Source of the DNA: Microcyclosporella mali
Lineage: Eukaryota; Ascomycota; Dothideomycetes; Mycosphaerellales; Mycosphaerellaceae
Direction of reading: 5' to 3'
Length of the DNA: 64,000 nt
Assembly (NCBI GenBank): GCA_002785985.1
Contig: NHNU01000003.1
Location: 1,054,001 to 1,118,000 of the forward strand
Each line of letters opens with the position of its first letter. Position 1 is the first letter of the stretch. Of this stretch, positions 10,691 to 21,970 are shown piece by piece. Made by a program: the position numbers and the translations under genes. The notes beneath the pieces were generated by a model. That model saw nothing but the letters and a program-made list of their open reading frames with translations. It was not told where the DNA came from and searched no databases.

Positions 10691-12574
10691 CTCGTCGTGA
10701 TGACAGTGTCGTTCGTAGCTCGATAATTGCTAAAGCTTGTTGGAAAGACTCAATTCGGTCGTCGAGTATGATGTACGATAGCTGAAAGCAAGACCTGCGG
10801 TGACTGTGCCACAGGCGAGCAGAGAGACAGAGTTAGAGAGAGTGTGCGTGTGTGTCGACTGAAGAGAGGAGAAAATCGGTGTCTCACGCAAAGTGTCGGA
10901 CGAGCAAAGCAGATACTCGATTCCTATTTGTCCCCAACTACTACGTTGTGCTCCCTCGTCGAGCACATGCAGTAGTTTCGGCGAGCCAATCATGCACGAT
11001 TCGGTGATCCATGCTTGATGATCAGCGTATACTTGATGAGGAGCACAACCCCAGTTTCAGCTCTCAGCCGCTCGAGGGCGTCGTCCGTGAGTGACACGAC
11101 TTCGATCACGATCAGTCCAGCTTCGTAAGAATGGAGATATGCGCACCTGGTGTGCTAACTTCTATCGAACGATTCCATTTTTTGTTGGATATCCAGCAAT
11201 TACACAGCCACAGATCATTTGCGTTCAGGACCCGAAGCGCATGCACAGCATGTACCATGGACCCACTGACACGCTGTGATCGCTTAGGAATACAGCGCAT
11301 ACAGCTATCTGTATCCAGCATGAGATCAGCACAGTCCATCGTTATCTTCCATCAAAGTCGAACCTATTGAATCCTTCGGGCAGCGATCAGGAGTCTCAAC
11401 ACACACCACGTGGTGATTTCATGCAGCACTTTTACGTGGTGGCGAGGCGTCTATGAGAGGATGACGACGACTGTGCTGGAAGTCTTCGCAGCTGCTGTGT
11501 CTGGAATTTCCCTGTGCAGTAATCTCATCGGTGGTCGGTGATTCCGTGTTGAATGACGCTGGTGGGAGCCCTGTGCGTGACTCCCACCGGTGTCATGCAG
11601 AACACAGGACCAAGTCGCGACAACGGCAAGTGAACCCTCCGATGTACCCCACCCCACCCCAGGGATCGTCGGTCGACTACTGTTTCAGTAATCGTGGATT
11701 GCACGCGAGCTCGCACGTGGAAAACGAGTTCCATCCTGTGATACCTGTGATACCACTCCAAAGTCTGCAGGTCCACGGCTCCGATAGTGCAGGATTGACT
11801 TCTCTCTTCGTCGAAGCTAAGTATCATTGTTTTCATTGCAAAGCGTGGGGAATAATTGCAGTAGTCTCGAAATTCAACGTTCATCAGGCAATAGATCTTC
11901 CAATGCAAATTTCCCGATGCCTTTTCTCGTCGTTTGCACGCCAAAGAACACGACTAGCATGCAGGAACAGAAGCAGATCAAAGTTATCGTCGTGGTAGGT
12001 CGATAATGCGCTCTTGACATTGTCTTCGATGTGTTTGACGCCAAATCCTCCTTTCAAGAACGGGGCGCTGGTAAAACCAAACCTCCTAATGTCCAGAGGC
12101 ACTTCGCGCTATGAGTTCTCCGGGTGGCAAATGCCAGAAGCGTGAACCTATGTACGCAATTCTATGTGTAATCTGAGAGATGCGGCGCATGCGACCTTCC
12201 CGTAAATGGGCCATGGCGCCGCACAGTCATTCGAACATGCCACCATGATGATGATTCTGCTTCGAACGGCCAAGGGTCGAGATGGCGACGAGGTGCCGGC
12301 ACCTATGGAAGCACCTTGTCAGGTGCTTCGCGGTGGGTCAGAATATCTCGTTCGATAAAGCCAGGAAGCTACCAGACTAAACACTGGGCATTTGTCCTTG
12401 AAACCGTCGGAAACTGCCAAGCTCAATGCTCCGGACTGATGGACAAAGGTCAGAGGCATCAATATGGTAGCCCAAATGTAAGAGGCTTTGGACCATCTCT
12501 CAGTGGTGAGATCGAGGAGGGAGTGATCATGCCGTGGAGTTCGCAAAGTATTCGTCCAGGTACTCTCGCACGCA
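10691..12574. other. Intergenic region upstream of the rhodopsin-like gene
   Basis: About 1.9 kb. Many short frames on both strands, none with recognisable features. A short TG/AG-rich simple-sequence tract lies near 10820-10870. It probably holds the upstream region of the rhodopsin-like gene and the 3' end of the second UstYa gene. Confidence 0.4.
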
Positions 12575-13515
12575 TTATGTCGGTCTTTCCAATGCAATTC
12601 CCTCTCGCACGAACTCTCTTCCACTGGTTTGTCGGTCCTTGAGCCAATCGTGCAGTCTGTCCCAGTTTACGCATCTGTTGGGCTGACTCCAGGTCACCGA
12701 GAGCTTCTCGTCTTTCTCGGGCGTCCACTCCAGCGTGTTGAGCGAAAAGTCGACGTTGCACATCACGGCTTGTCGTAAACTCTCCAGGCAATGATCTATT
12801 CTCGGTCAGAAAATTCGATCCAGCGGCCAGTACCTAGTGCTGAACCCACCGAGATGATTCTCACGAGCTTTTTTATCCCGATGGCCCTCGATGGGATAAT
12901 ACTCCGGATGTAGGAAGTGTCTTATCGCTTTCTGCGTTATCATGAGGCCAAATCGTTCCTAAACCCATCACCGGGCTCCACATACCAAGCAGTGAAGATT
13001 GTGGCCGACTCCAAGACCGCCGACAAAGCCGCCGTTCTTGTGGCCAATAGACGTGGCGTTGTTGGCTCTCGTGAGTTCGTCCTGGGTAAGACGGATATAA
13101 GTCCCTTTTGACACTGGATCAGTTTTGCCTCTCCGAGTGGAGAGTCCACGGGCTGGATACCTTGTAGCAGATCGTCCCAGGCCTCCTCATACTCGGGTCT
13201 TGGTTCTCCCATGAAAAGATGACTGTCCCCGTCATCGTGGCCGATGTAGCGATACTCATACTCGATATGCGTATTCGCCGGCGAATAGTGATGCGGCACA
13301 TCACATTCCTGGACCAGTCTCGATTTCATGATTCCCATGGTCGAAATGATCGATATAGCATTTGATAAGATGATCGTGCCTACAATCAAGACGGCGATCG
13401 TCGACTGAGCCCGCAGTCCTGGATGTGGCTGCTTGTATTCTCGAAACTTCAGGTCTCTCGATCCGCTCTCTGGCGAGTCGTCGGTAAGAGGTACCCTCTC
13501 TTCTACGAATTTCAT
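12575..13515 (-). CDS. UstYa-family (DUF3328) oxidase, copy B
   Basis: Second UstYa-family protein, 261 residues, assembled from four exons: complement(join(12575..12795,12850..12931,12986..13113,13161..13515)). Introns are 47, 54, 54 and 54 bp or close, with GTATCC, GTATGT and GTGGGT donors. Each splice restores the family pattern: AWDDLLQ-VSKGTYIRLTQDEL, NLHCL-KAIRHFLHPEYYP, and ENHL-DHCLESLRQAVMC. Membrane segment at about residues 37-60. Diagnostic motifs HNLHC at 156-160 and HLDHC at 187-191, and the C-terminal cysteine-aspartate element MCNVD. It belongs to the HQLHC/DHC-type subgroup nearest the peptide-cyclisation enzymes and is clearly different from copy A, so not a recent duplicate. 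Substrate unknown. The frame extends upstream to 13722, but the ATG at 13515 gives the normal N-terminus. Confidence 0.87.
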
Positions 13516-14140
13516 GTTGTTGTGCGATGTATGATGGTTGTCGAAGTACATACAATGATGATGGAGTAAGAGATTATGTACGAGGGATGCGGTCGCGTCT
13601 GTCGAACGTGGATCACGCCGTGTTTGTGGTCCCAAGCAGGAGTGGATCACAGAGGATTCGTCCTGCAGATCGTCAGCAGGTAATCGGCAACGCTCAGCCA
13701 CGTCCCAGCTGAGAGTCCCCACGTGCGGTTACATCACTCGCCGAGCCATCACTTCGACCTTGTCCTGGTTGTGACGTGAGTGTGTGAGTGCGTCTCGATG
13801 TTGCACACGTCAATGCTCCTGAAGTGTCGGCTTGAAACTTGTCAAGGAGATCGCACGTCAGTCACAAGATGCCTGCAATGTCAGTGACTTCAATGCTTCA
13901 CTTTCTAATACCTATAGACAATCGGCTTCCGAAGAACGGCCAACCGACGTCAGTCTCGTTAGGCCAATCTAAGATTGGAAGTGCCGACTCAGCTTGAAAA
14001 TCCCATTTCAGTTGCAAAGGCAACACTGCTGCTTGTTCCACCCATATCAATCATATCACTACCTGTCCATTTAGCGCGAGTCTCAGACCAATTCATGTTT
14101 CATTTGAACTCAACGTACCGGCTCAAGCATTAACCCGATC
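13516..14140. other. Divergent promoter region between UstYa copy B and the SnoaL-like gene
   Basis: About 625 bp between two divergent start codons. The minus-strand frame continues open but has no domain content. No repeats or defined sites are seen. Confidence 0.4.
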
Positions 14141-14587
14141 ATGTCGACCAACGACCACTCCCTGTCATCTCTCCAAGCGACTTCCGCGGACCTCGAGCGC
14201 CTTTCCACGGCCTTCATTAATGCCTACAATACTCGTGACTTGGACTTTCAGATGACCACGGAAAGTAAAGAAGTGTTATCCCATATCGACACTGCCGACT
14301 GGCACGCGCAGAATGGCCCAATCCTCCGCGACTGGCCACATCAGATTGAAGAATGGAAGCGGTACGCTCGAGAATTTCCATTGAATCACCTGCACATCGT
14401 CGATCTGTCCACTGCTGTGGACGAGGCAAAGGGTTCCGCAGTTGTGTTCGCAAGTCTGAAATGGGCGAACATGGACAATGTCAACATCCACGCGATGCAT
14501 GAATTCCACTGGCGCTTGGTGCATGGGGTGTGGCAATTCTACTATACTCTTGGGCTGCGAGGCGCTCTCGTCAATGCTGGGTTATGA
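14141..14587 (+). CDS. SnoaL/NTF2-like fold protein
   Basis: Intronless 148-residue protein. The pattern is that of small cone-shaped NTF2-like proteins (SnoaL-like polyketide cyclases, limonene epoxide hydrolase-like and similar): a long first helix (LERLSTAFINAYNTRDLDF), a middle region with WHAQNGPILRDWPHQIEEWK, then paired strands (HLHIVDLSTAVDEA; SAVVFASLKWA; MHEFHWRLVHGVWQFYYT). No signal peptide. Members may be enzymes or binding proteins, so no reaction is assigned. It lies 625 bp from UstYa copy B and is divergent from it, so a shared promoter is possible. Confidence 0.65.
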   Translation: MSTNDHSLSSLQATSADLERLSTAFINAYNTRDLDFQMTTESKEVLSHIDTADWHAQNGPILRDWPHQIEEWKRYAREFPLNHLHIVDLSTAVDEAKGSAVVFASLKWANMDNVNIHAMHEFHWRLVHGVWQFYYTLGLRGALVNAGL

Positions 14588-16001
14588 ACCATCAAGAGTC
14601 CCCTTTTCCTGGCCAGCTGCAGTGATAACACGACCATGTCGCTTTCCAAGGCTCATGTTAGCGTTGACCCGGAGCAGCATGGCTGAGAGTCCAGGGCATA
14701 CCTATCAACGTACGCCATATCTTGGAGGGAAACATGCGGGTCGGAGGGACAAGGATCATCGCCGAAATGAACGGTCTGAGCCTCTATAGCCAGCCCGTTC
14801 TCACTTCCTTCGCGGACGCAAAAGGTTCCACCCACAGGCTTGAGACCATACAGCAGCTCGAGCTCTGGCCTCTGAGGACATTTACGTGCATTGAAAACCA
14901 CGACCACGATGTCGTGACTTCGATTCGCGAATAGCCAATCAGATATCTACCGCTTCTGTCATTCAGCGCCGTCACCAGCCAGCATTCCATGCCCCGTCGC
15001 TATCATTCTGAGATATATGTGTACCTTCATCTATGACGATCGAGCGAGGAGAGAAGAGTGCCTGTGACGCTCTGTGTTGGCATTAGTCATGGCGTCGGAA
15101 GCATTCAAAAGGCCGAATACATGCTGCACTCATCGTTCGTGGCACGGCTTCGAAGATCTCGGTTCGGCTGCTCAGAAAACTCGTGGTCGTAGAGACTATT
15201 GATGCCTGCCGAATGTCAGTTCCGGCTTTGAGGAGAGGAAGAGATTTGGTGAGATTGACGACTTTGCCGTGGAGCAAAACGTGGTTCAAATTATAGCACC
15301 CTGACACAAGTGAATTGCCCTTCTTGTATAGCGGCGCGTGGGCCTGCATTAGGATCTGTCGCAGTCTGGAGTGGGCAACGCGCTCTCTCCAAGTCGGTGC
15401 CGTCATCGACGGTAGGTTCCTCACAGACTGATTCTATATGGTAGGCCCATAGAGAAGACCGAGGTCGCCATCCTGAGCTGCTTTCTGGAGCTGCATGACA
15501 CGGATCAGTTGCGATTGCATTGCCTGCGAGCCACATGACTTAAGGACGTCAATTGCCTTCCCAGCTCTTTTTACCATAATTTGTTCTCTTCGACACAGAG
15601 CATGGAGATGGCGAACAATACCTGCAGAGATCTAACGGCATGCGAGGATCCGCTTTCTCTCCAGTCTATCCGATGATAGCTTCTGGAGATGTCTGAACAA
15701 GACGTGGGCGTTTTGTATCTGAGTCTGACACTGGAACCGTCTTCATATTGCTCCTTCGCTAGCGAAGGCAAGGGAATGGATGCAGTAAAGAGAACTTGTT
15801 TTTGACACACTATCATCGACTATCCGCGAGCAAAGGGCTCTGCCATGATCTTGTTAGGAAATGGTCAGACTAGGACGGAGACTCTATACGGGAATGGCCG
15901 GCTGTGAATCGAGAAATTCAATGCATCACACCTCAGGTCTGAAAGCGTTGCATACAGTCGTGTGAACGTTAAACAGATCCTCGCCAGGACAATGCGCATT
16001 T
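14588..16001. other. Spacer with no supported gene
   Basis: About 1.4 kb. Three minus-strand frames (15083-15424, 15291-15536, 15571-15816) follow one another, but I could not join them into a protein with known features. They may be a relict or noise. Confidence 0.35.
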
Positions 16002-18104
16002 CTATCTTTTCGCCTTGATGAAATTGCTCTTCCTCGTCTCGGTCTGATAATTCCTCTTCCGTCCCGTCACCGAAAGCCGCAAGTGTCCACTTCTCCAGCT
16101 CCAGCCCCAGCCGCCATGTGGATCAAAAGACACAGTATCACCTTGCTTGACATCGAAGGACTTCCCGACGGGCCTGTCGTTGACGATCCACTGCACTTGA
16201 AGCGAGACGCCTGGGTCCCAGCGTCCAACAGTGCCTTCAACAGACGAATGCGAACCATACGACGACACAGATGAGAGGGTCGGAGAAGCCTGACGGTCTA
16301 TCGCAGCCTGTCGTCCACCGCGAGCCAGAACATCTTGCCAGATGTTGCCTCTCGATGCAGTAGTTGTTTGATCCCGCGTCAGCGGTGTCGCTCCATCAGG
16401 AGCATGGTCTTTCACCCAGCTTTCTAGTAGCTCAAGATAGTTCCAAATGTTTCTGCCTTCATATACACCTCCGTGCTCTCTGCCCTCGATGATGGAGACA
16501 TTCGCCCAGCCAGCTCCGCCCTTCGATTCGACATTCTTCTGGAATTCCATGACGCCTTCATTCAAGAAGTAATTATCCGAGGTGCCAACGTAAACAAACA
16601 TTCTCTTGCGCAATACTTCCCCGAGATTGAGCTCGTTGTCCCAGTTACTCGTAATCCAATCAGAAAGATCCATGGGCTTCCACAATTCTACAGCTTCGTG
16701 GTAGATATCACCAGTGACCTTGTCCCAGGCCTCAAGTGGGTAGTTGTTGTACCCTTGCGCTCCAAATACAGCAAACCAAATATCCCATTGGAGAAATGAG
16801 CGAGTGGAGGTCCCATAGGTCAACTCCCAATGATTCTCCTGAGCCACAGAAGTGACATTCGTGTCGGTTCCATTGACGACCTCACGAATCGAAGTGATAG
16901 AGTCACCATTGTCTTCCACATAAGCCGACTTGGAGGTGTAGAGCGGTATCGCTTGATGTTTGTGGAAGTCCAAAGAGTCCGGGTACGAAGAGAAACAGGC
17001 ACCGAAAAGATCAGGACGGAAGACGAGATTTGCGGCGGATTCCCAGCCACCAGTCGACCCGCCATCCTGTATCCTGGCATAAGGTTCGGCAATAGTGTTG
17101 AATTGCGAGTCAAGAAGCGGAATCAATTCATCGTTGATGGCGTCGCCCCAAGGTCCCAGATTTGCTGAATTGACTGCATACGAATCGTCGTAGAATGGAC
17201 TCTCATGCCGGAATGTTATCATAATCAACTTTGGTGTCTCGCGGTCAGCCGTCCCATTACTGCCAGGGATCACACCGCTAGCCCAGATGCCCGCAAAGTC
17301 ATCAGTAGCTGTCTCGTAGGCTCCAGCGCTTCCCGACCAGTGATTCTGATGATACAATACGGGATATCTCATCGACTTGTTATTGGTATCGTAGCCATGT
17401 GGTAGGTAAACAACAGCTCCAACGTACATATCACGGTCCCAGAATTCGCTAAGCTTCTCGCTGCGGATTTTGACGTATTTGAGGAGTTCGGTATCTTCGT
17501 AGTTGCCCTGCGAGCAACCTCCGATTTCAGAGCCTCTCAATGGGTCTGCTTGAGTGATATTGGTGAAGGTAAGCTGAACCACTTGTCGTCCACCTTTGAC
17601 CTCGAGACTCGTTACAGCTGTAGTAAGACTGCCGACTCCATCTACTGGTGGTGCGCCGTCTCCACATGGAAAGTGCACGCTAACTTTGGAACCATCGCTG
17701 CGAGTGACAGTCTCGTATGGTGTAAGGAATGCCTGTACATCATAATTGCCAGGCTCGACATCGTCCAGACTGACATTCGGAAATCCCCAAACACCAGTGC
17801 TAGTGCGATGACTGCTTCCGCCAGAGAGTGTGATGGTCTCCTCGGAAGACAACTCGTATACATTCTTGCCGAAGAACCTGTTTGGTGAAGTAACAACATC
17901 CGTATCGTCCAGAGGATCCACGCCACTAGGGGCGAACATCACCATTACTCGCCCTTCAATACTACTGTTCAGCAGTCCGTTCGCGAATGACAGTCGTACA
18001 GTGAGGCCAGAGCCATCCCGGACAGGTTTCGCGGACGTCAAGGGTAGACTTGCCAGACCAATAGCCGTTGCCGCCAAGAGCCCACAGAGCCCTGAGGTGT
18101 GCAT
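16002..18104 (-). CDS. Secreted esterase of the enterochelin-esterase/esterase-D (alpha/beta hydrolase) type
   Basis: Intronless 700-residue secreted protein. Residues 1-25 form a signal peptide (LLAATAIGLASLPLTSA). An N-terminal beta-rich region (about 30-200) precedes a putative-esterase alpha/beta-hydrolase domain. The nucleophile elbow is GGSTGGWESA, with a probable acid later and His in EGREHGGVYEGR. VVYLPHGYD and YPVLYHQNHW are the usual strand and turn before it. A further C-terminal beta-type segment of about 80 residues ends in a basic tail (KSNFIKAKR). Several Asn-x-Ser/Thr sites agree with secretion. The natural ester is unknown; feruloyl- or acetyl-ester, or siderophore-type, hydrolysis would all fit. 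No close gene partner points to one. Confidence 0.8.
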   Translation of the reverse strand: MHTSGLCGLLAATAIGLASLPLTSAKPVRDGSGLTVRLSFANGLLNSSIEGRVMVMFAPSGVDPLDDTDVVTSPNRFFGKNVYELSSEETITLSGGSSHRTSTGVWGFPNVSLDDVEPGNYDVQAFLTPYETVTRSDGSKVSVHFPCGDGAPPVDGVGSLTTAVTSLEVKGGRQVVQLTFTNITQADPLRGSEIGGCSQGNYEDTELLKYVKIRSEKLSEFWDRDMYVGAVVYLPHGYDTNNKSMRYPVLYHQNHWSGSAGAYETATDDFAGIWASGVIPGSNGTADRETPKLIMITFRHESPFYDDSYAVNSANLGPWGDAINDELIPLLDSQFNTIAEPYARIQDGGSTGGWESAANLVFRPDLFGACFSSYPDSLDFHKHQAIPLYTSKSAYVEDNGDSITSIREVVNGTDTNVTSVAQENHWELTYGTSTRSFLQWDIWFAVFGAQGYNNYPLEAWDKVTGDIYHEAVELWKPMDLSDWITSNWDNELNLGEVLRKRMFVYVGTSDNYFLNEGVMEFQKNVESKGGAGWANVSIIEGREHGGVYEGRNIWNYLELLESWVKDHAPDGATPLTRDQTTTASRGNIWQDVLARGGRQAAIDRQASPTLSSVSSYGSHSSVEGTVGRWDPGVSLQVQWIVNDRPVGKSFDVKQGDTVSFDPHGGWGWSWRSGHLRLSVTGRKRNYQTETRKSNFIKAKR

Positions 18105-20000
18105 GCTGTCAGGTCAGTATTGCCGGGATAGAATGTGCGACATGCGGACGGGTCAAACACAAACAATGAGCATGATATATACGATCAGACCACGGCAAGT
18201 GCAAAAGCTGTACCGCATACAGCCACCATCTTGGCAAAGGACTTGATAGTGCCGTAGGCGAGAAGGACGAGTGTTAGCTTCCTGTTTGAACTTAGGCTCA
18301 AGTACTTATCGCGGTCGCATCTTGCCGCGAACTGTAGCCAAGACAAGCCGTTGATGATACTGGGGCAGGACGCTGCCAGCCCTAGTACAAGGCACGGCCC
18401 GTCTTGCAGCGATGACACGGCGCATAGACATGCATTATCCATGATCTGTAGGAGACAGTGAGATTGATGCTCATTCGTGGAGCCGATGCGGCATATAACA
18501 ACAGTCTCAGAATTGAAGGGAAGAGATGAAGAGTTTTCGCAGCAGGTGACCAGATCCGTCGCATACAAAGTTGTGCAGGTTCCAGCCTCGGCATACCAAA
18601 GACTGGGCTTCACGAAGAAGCACGTGAGTGCTGGATGTAAGGAGATGTGAAGTGAATGAATCGCAGCCTTGCGCACAGCTTACCAGGTACGTTAGCCCAT
18701 CGACCTACGCTCTTCCACAGGTGTTGCCTCTGGCGGTTTAGTCTTAGCAGCGATTGCGTCTCCCGAGGTATCGGTGCGCGACATAGGCCGCCAAAAGAAT
18801 CAGCGAGCACGCAGTCAGTAATGCTTGACAGACCGTCTCATTCAGTCCGCATCGTTTGCTCTCTCAATGATGTGCGTCTATTTGGTACCGTTCCAACTGC
18901 GCCACTGAGTGATTGTTGGACTTAACGTTCAGGTTGCAATCGTATACCACCATTTGGACTTGGCTCAATGGAATTGATCTCGGCTGAGAATTGCCTCAGG
19001 GCATGGCTCAGAGCCAAAGCCTCAAGAACTCATCCTCTTCTCGCAATCCAGTCCGATCCGCGAAGTATGTCACGATGAGATGCACAGTAGGCGTTGCGTA
19101 TCAGCCTCACGTGATAGCAGCGCACGACTGAGCAAGAGACCTATCCGAGTCGTCAGGTCGTCGCTTGCGGTCTATCCGGACGGCCACCCAGTACCTTTGT
19201 CAGCCGCGTGTCTGCAGCACTCTTATCGAGGATCTCAGCGCGAGCTTGCTCTTTCGCATTGTGTGCACAATTCTGCTGACTATTCTTCGTGCTCTCGTCG
19301 CTCCGTGATTTGACATACTGGCAGGGAAGTCGCATGCTCATGGCTTCGTGAGGTCGTGCTCGGCCGTCATCGTCCTGCCTCTAGGATGTTATGCCTGCGC
19401 TCTGCAGGTGCTTGCACGGTCCAGGTGGAATATCTAGCATTGTTCACAAGTACCACGCATGGATCCGGCTCTTGACCAACACTTTTCAGTGGCACTAAAT
19501 CCGTGGGGAGAACTTGATACTCGTGGGTATGGCATTAACAAATCTCAGTGTCCCAGAAGTATATTGCAACGCTAGCAGAGCGATGTGGGTACGCAAAATG
19601 ACGACTGAGATGTGCAGGCGGACGGATGCGTGGAGCAAAGGCATGCCGTAGGAGGTAGGACATCATCAGGGCACGAAAGGGGGAAGTGGAAGAGGCACAA
19701 AGCGCAGAGAAAGTCTCCGTCGGCAACTAGGAGGGATTCACACCCGGTGCGTTCCTCTCCAGCCGCACGCATTCGCACAACGCCACAACACCAACAGCGC
19801 TTCCCAGCAAAAGCATCCATATTCCCATCGGACTTTTCCTTACCTTGCTGCTGCTGACACTGTCTTATAAGACTCACCAACATGAAGCATAGTGCCCGAT
19901 GTGTTCATGGCATCATCTCTTCGAAAAAACGATAACAACGTCTGAACGCCGCTATATCTTTCACCGGCTCAGCAGTCAGCAGGCAACCTTGAACCAAAAT
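18105..20000. other. Large intergenic region before the Zn2Cys6 gene
   Basis: About 1.9 kb between divergent starts. A cysteine-rich 163-codon minus-strand frame (18185-18676) has no recognised features and I do not call it. The last 300 bp form the upstream region of the transcription factor. An alternative in-frame ATG lies at 19899. Confidence 0.4.
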
Positions 20001-21185
20001 ATGCCCTCTCGAAGATATCACACAAAGACTCGTCATGGCTGCATTACCTGCAAGGCTCGGAAGGTACGCTGCGACGAGGAAAAGCCGATATGTCAAAACT
20101 GCACGCGCGGCAATCGGACCTGCGGCTATCCAGACCAAGTCCTGACCATACCGAATGCATTGACACCTGGGAATGCTGAAGCTCAAGAGCATGTCTTTCC
20201 GCTACGCGACTTAGAGCTTCTCCATCAATATACAGCGCTCGGTTACCGCATTATGTGCAATGACGAACCCGAGTTTCTGCCGATCTGGCAGTTGTATGTC
20301 CCGCGAATGGCCTTCCAATATCGCTTCCTCCTTCACGGCTTGCTGGCGCTTACTGCTTTGCATCGGAGGAACTGCGAGGTAGAGGATTCGCAAAAGGAAG
20401 CGATGATGCATGTTGCACGCTATCATCAGCAGCACGCATTGACTCTATACATTCCGCTTCTCCAGGACATCAATGAGCGCAACTGCGAAGCGCTTTTCGC
20501 CTTCAGCTTGATTCTGGCGGTGTCTTGCTTCGCATTCCTCCACCAAGACAATCAAGGCCCTCAATCCATGATCAGCCAATTCATTGACTTGTGCGATTGC
20601 GTGGTGGGCTCCAGAGCCATAGCTACCGAAGCTAAAGACTGGCTTCACCAGAGCGATTTCGGCAGAATCTTAAAGGAGATCGAAAGCCGTGATCTAGACG
20701 ACTTCACGGACCTCAAAGACGACGCGAAGGGCGCTCTGCAGATTTTGCTTCAAAAGGCCGTAGGTGAGGCGATCACAGATTCCACAGGCGAGGATGTCAG
20801 GCTGCAACGAAATGCATACCTGAAAGGCATCGCTGCACTGTCCACAGTGCTTTCCACCAAGCCTGGTAGGCGCCAGATCAGTATTGTCGTCAGTTGGCCG
20901 GTGATGTCCGAAGGCGACTTTCTGGCCCTTATCAGACGCCGTGACCCGTTGGCTCTGGTTATCCTTGCATATTACGGAGTCGCACTCCACTTCTATGCTG
21001 GTGGGCTCTGGATGCTTGAAGGATTGGGCAGAAGACTGACAGAATCCATTTTCGACGAGGTGGATGCACGCTGGCATCATCTACTCGAATGGCCTCGGAT
21101 GAAAGTGTTGGAGCCCGTCAGTCAAGTGCCTGTTCCACAAAGCCTAGTGGACATGATCAAGACCCCACCCGTCGTCAGCTTCTGA
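20001..21185 (+). CDS. Zn2Cys6 binuclear-cluster transcription factor (Upc2-like architecture)
   Basis: Nuclear regulator of 394 residues from the ATG at 20001; an ATG at 19899 would add 34 poorly conserved residues. Residues 11-40 or so hold a perfect fungal C6 cluster, CITCKARKVRCDEEKPICQN followed by C (spacing Cx2Cx6Cx6Cx2Cx6C), preceded by TKTRHG, with the usual lysine-rich recognition turn. The rest is alpha-helical, with FLLHGLLALTALH and FSLILAVSCFAF, like the ligand-binding domain of the Upc2/Ecm22-type small C6 factors. A late helix (YYGVALHFYAGGLWMLEG) also matches that group. No introns. Targets are unknown. It is the only regulator near the accessory patch at 7-16 kb, but a 4-kb gap and an esterase gene separate them, so control of that patch is only a guess. 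Confidence 0.88.
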   Translation: MPSRRYHTKTRHGCITCKARKVRCDEEKPICQNCTRGNRTCGYPDQVLTIPNALTPGNAEAQEHVFPLRDLELLHQYTALGYRIMCNDEPEFLPIWQLYVPRMAFQYRFLLHGLLALTALHRRNCEVEDSQKEAMMHVARYHQQHALTLYIPLLQDINERNCEALFAFSLILAVSCFAFLHQDNQGPQSMISQFIDLCDCVVGSRAIATEAKDWLHQSDFGRILKEIESRDLDDFTDLKDDAKGALQILLQKAVGEAITDSTGEDVRLQRNAYLKGIAALSTVLSTKPGRRQISIVVSWPVMSEGDFLALIRRRDPLALVILAYYGVALHFYAGGLWMLEGLGRRLTESIFDEVDARWHHLLEWPRMKVLEPVSQVPVPQSLVDMIKTPPVVSF

Positions 21186-21238
21186 GGTCATCGCTGTCGC
21201 ACTGGTCAGTCAAAGTCTGACAATACTGATGGCGAAGC

Positions 21239-21970
21239 TTACATCCAGAGCTCCAGCTGTGCACTTGAAGCACACAGTTGTCCGTCCGCGTCGTGCATAG
21301 GCTGGGCAAGATCTTCGTGCCCGTTGGCCGTGTCCGATAGTAGATCGGGGAAATCAATGCTTGTTCGAGTCGTCGCTTTCTGTGGGCTTGATTGAGGCGG
21401 AGCCAGGTGCGATCCGCGACGATCGATCAAGAGATCACGCCGGATTGGAGTCACTGTGACGACTCTTGATCTGCGAGCCGACTCTTTGAATTCTTGTCGC
21501 ACCTCTTCCTTCCATTGCACAAACGATTTTGATATATTGGCGCTGCCAGGCATTGGTGGCAGAGCAGATTCTGCGCTGGAACTTCGCCTGTGTCGAATTG
21601 TACGGGGTTTCTCCTCCAGGTCGGACGCGCGCGACACCAAGCCTTCGTCGTGGATCACAAAGTGCTGACGATCTATCTGTCGCTCTCCTGCCGCTGGGGA
21701 CGCTGGTGGTATTGGAAAGCTGAGCATGACTTTGTCAGACTTGGTTGACGCCGCATCCACGGTCGACGCAGTGGTGGCTTCGCTCAACCGTCGGCTGCTA
21801 TCGAAATTGGATGATGCTTCCGACTCCGGTGGACTGAACTGCGTCGACGAACTTATCGGACTCATCGGCGGCTGTAGACGTGAGATTTCGGTTCTGAGGT
21901 TGCCGTCGTCAAGCATGCTATATCGTGATTCGACGCGCTGCAGCCAGCGCGGCGTCTTCTTTTCCGCCAT
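21239..21970 (-). CDS. Disordered hypothetical protein
   Basis: Not recognised. From the ATG at 21970 (the frame above it has only TTG) it encodes 243 residues rich in Ser, Pro, Arg and Glu. The probable start is MAEKKTPRWLQRVESRYSML. Low-complexity Ser/Pro tracts resemble phosphorylated linkers (SPPESEASS; RHRRSSSAESALPPMPG), and one short helix (FVQWKEEVRQEFKESARR) stands out. No domain, signal peptide or membrane segment. The stop follows LELWM, but a GTAAGC donor overlaps that stop. Splicing to the CAG at about 21205 (41 bp, with a TGACTGAC branch) would give a different C-terminus that overlaps the transcription-factor 3' end in antisense. Coding character is good; function unknown. Confidence 0.55.
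   Translation of the reverse strand: MAEKKTPRWLQRVESRYSMLDDGNLRTEISRLQPPMSPISSSTQFSPPESEASSNFDSSRRLSEATTASTVDAASTKSDKVMLSFPIPPASPAAGERQIDRQHFVIHDEGLVSRASDLEEKPRTIRHRRSSSAESALPPMPGSANISKSFVQWKEEVRQEFKESARRSRVVTVTPIRRDLLIDRRGSHLAPPQSSPQKATTRTSIDFPDLLSDTANGHEDLAQPMHDADGQLCASSAQLELWM

Noticed and set aside
15083..15816. Chain of three minus-strand frames
   Set aside because: No splice combination gave a recognisable protein.
18185..18676. 163-codon Cys-rich minus-strand frame upstream of the Zn2Cys6 gene
   Set aside because: No signal peptide in the right place, no spacing pattern of known Cys families, irregular composition.
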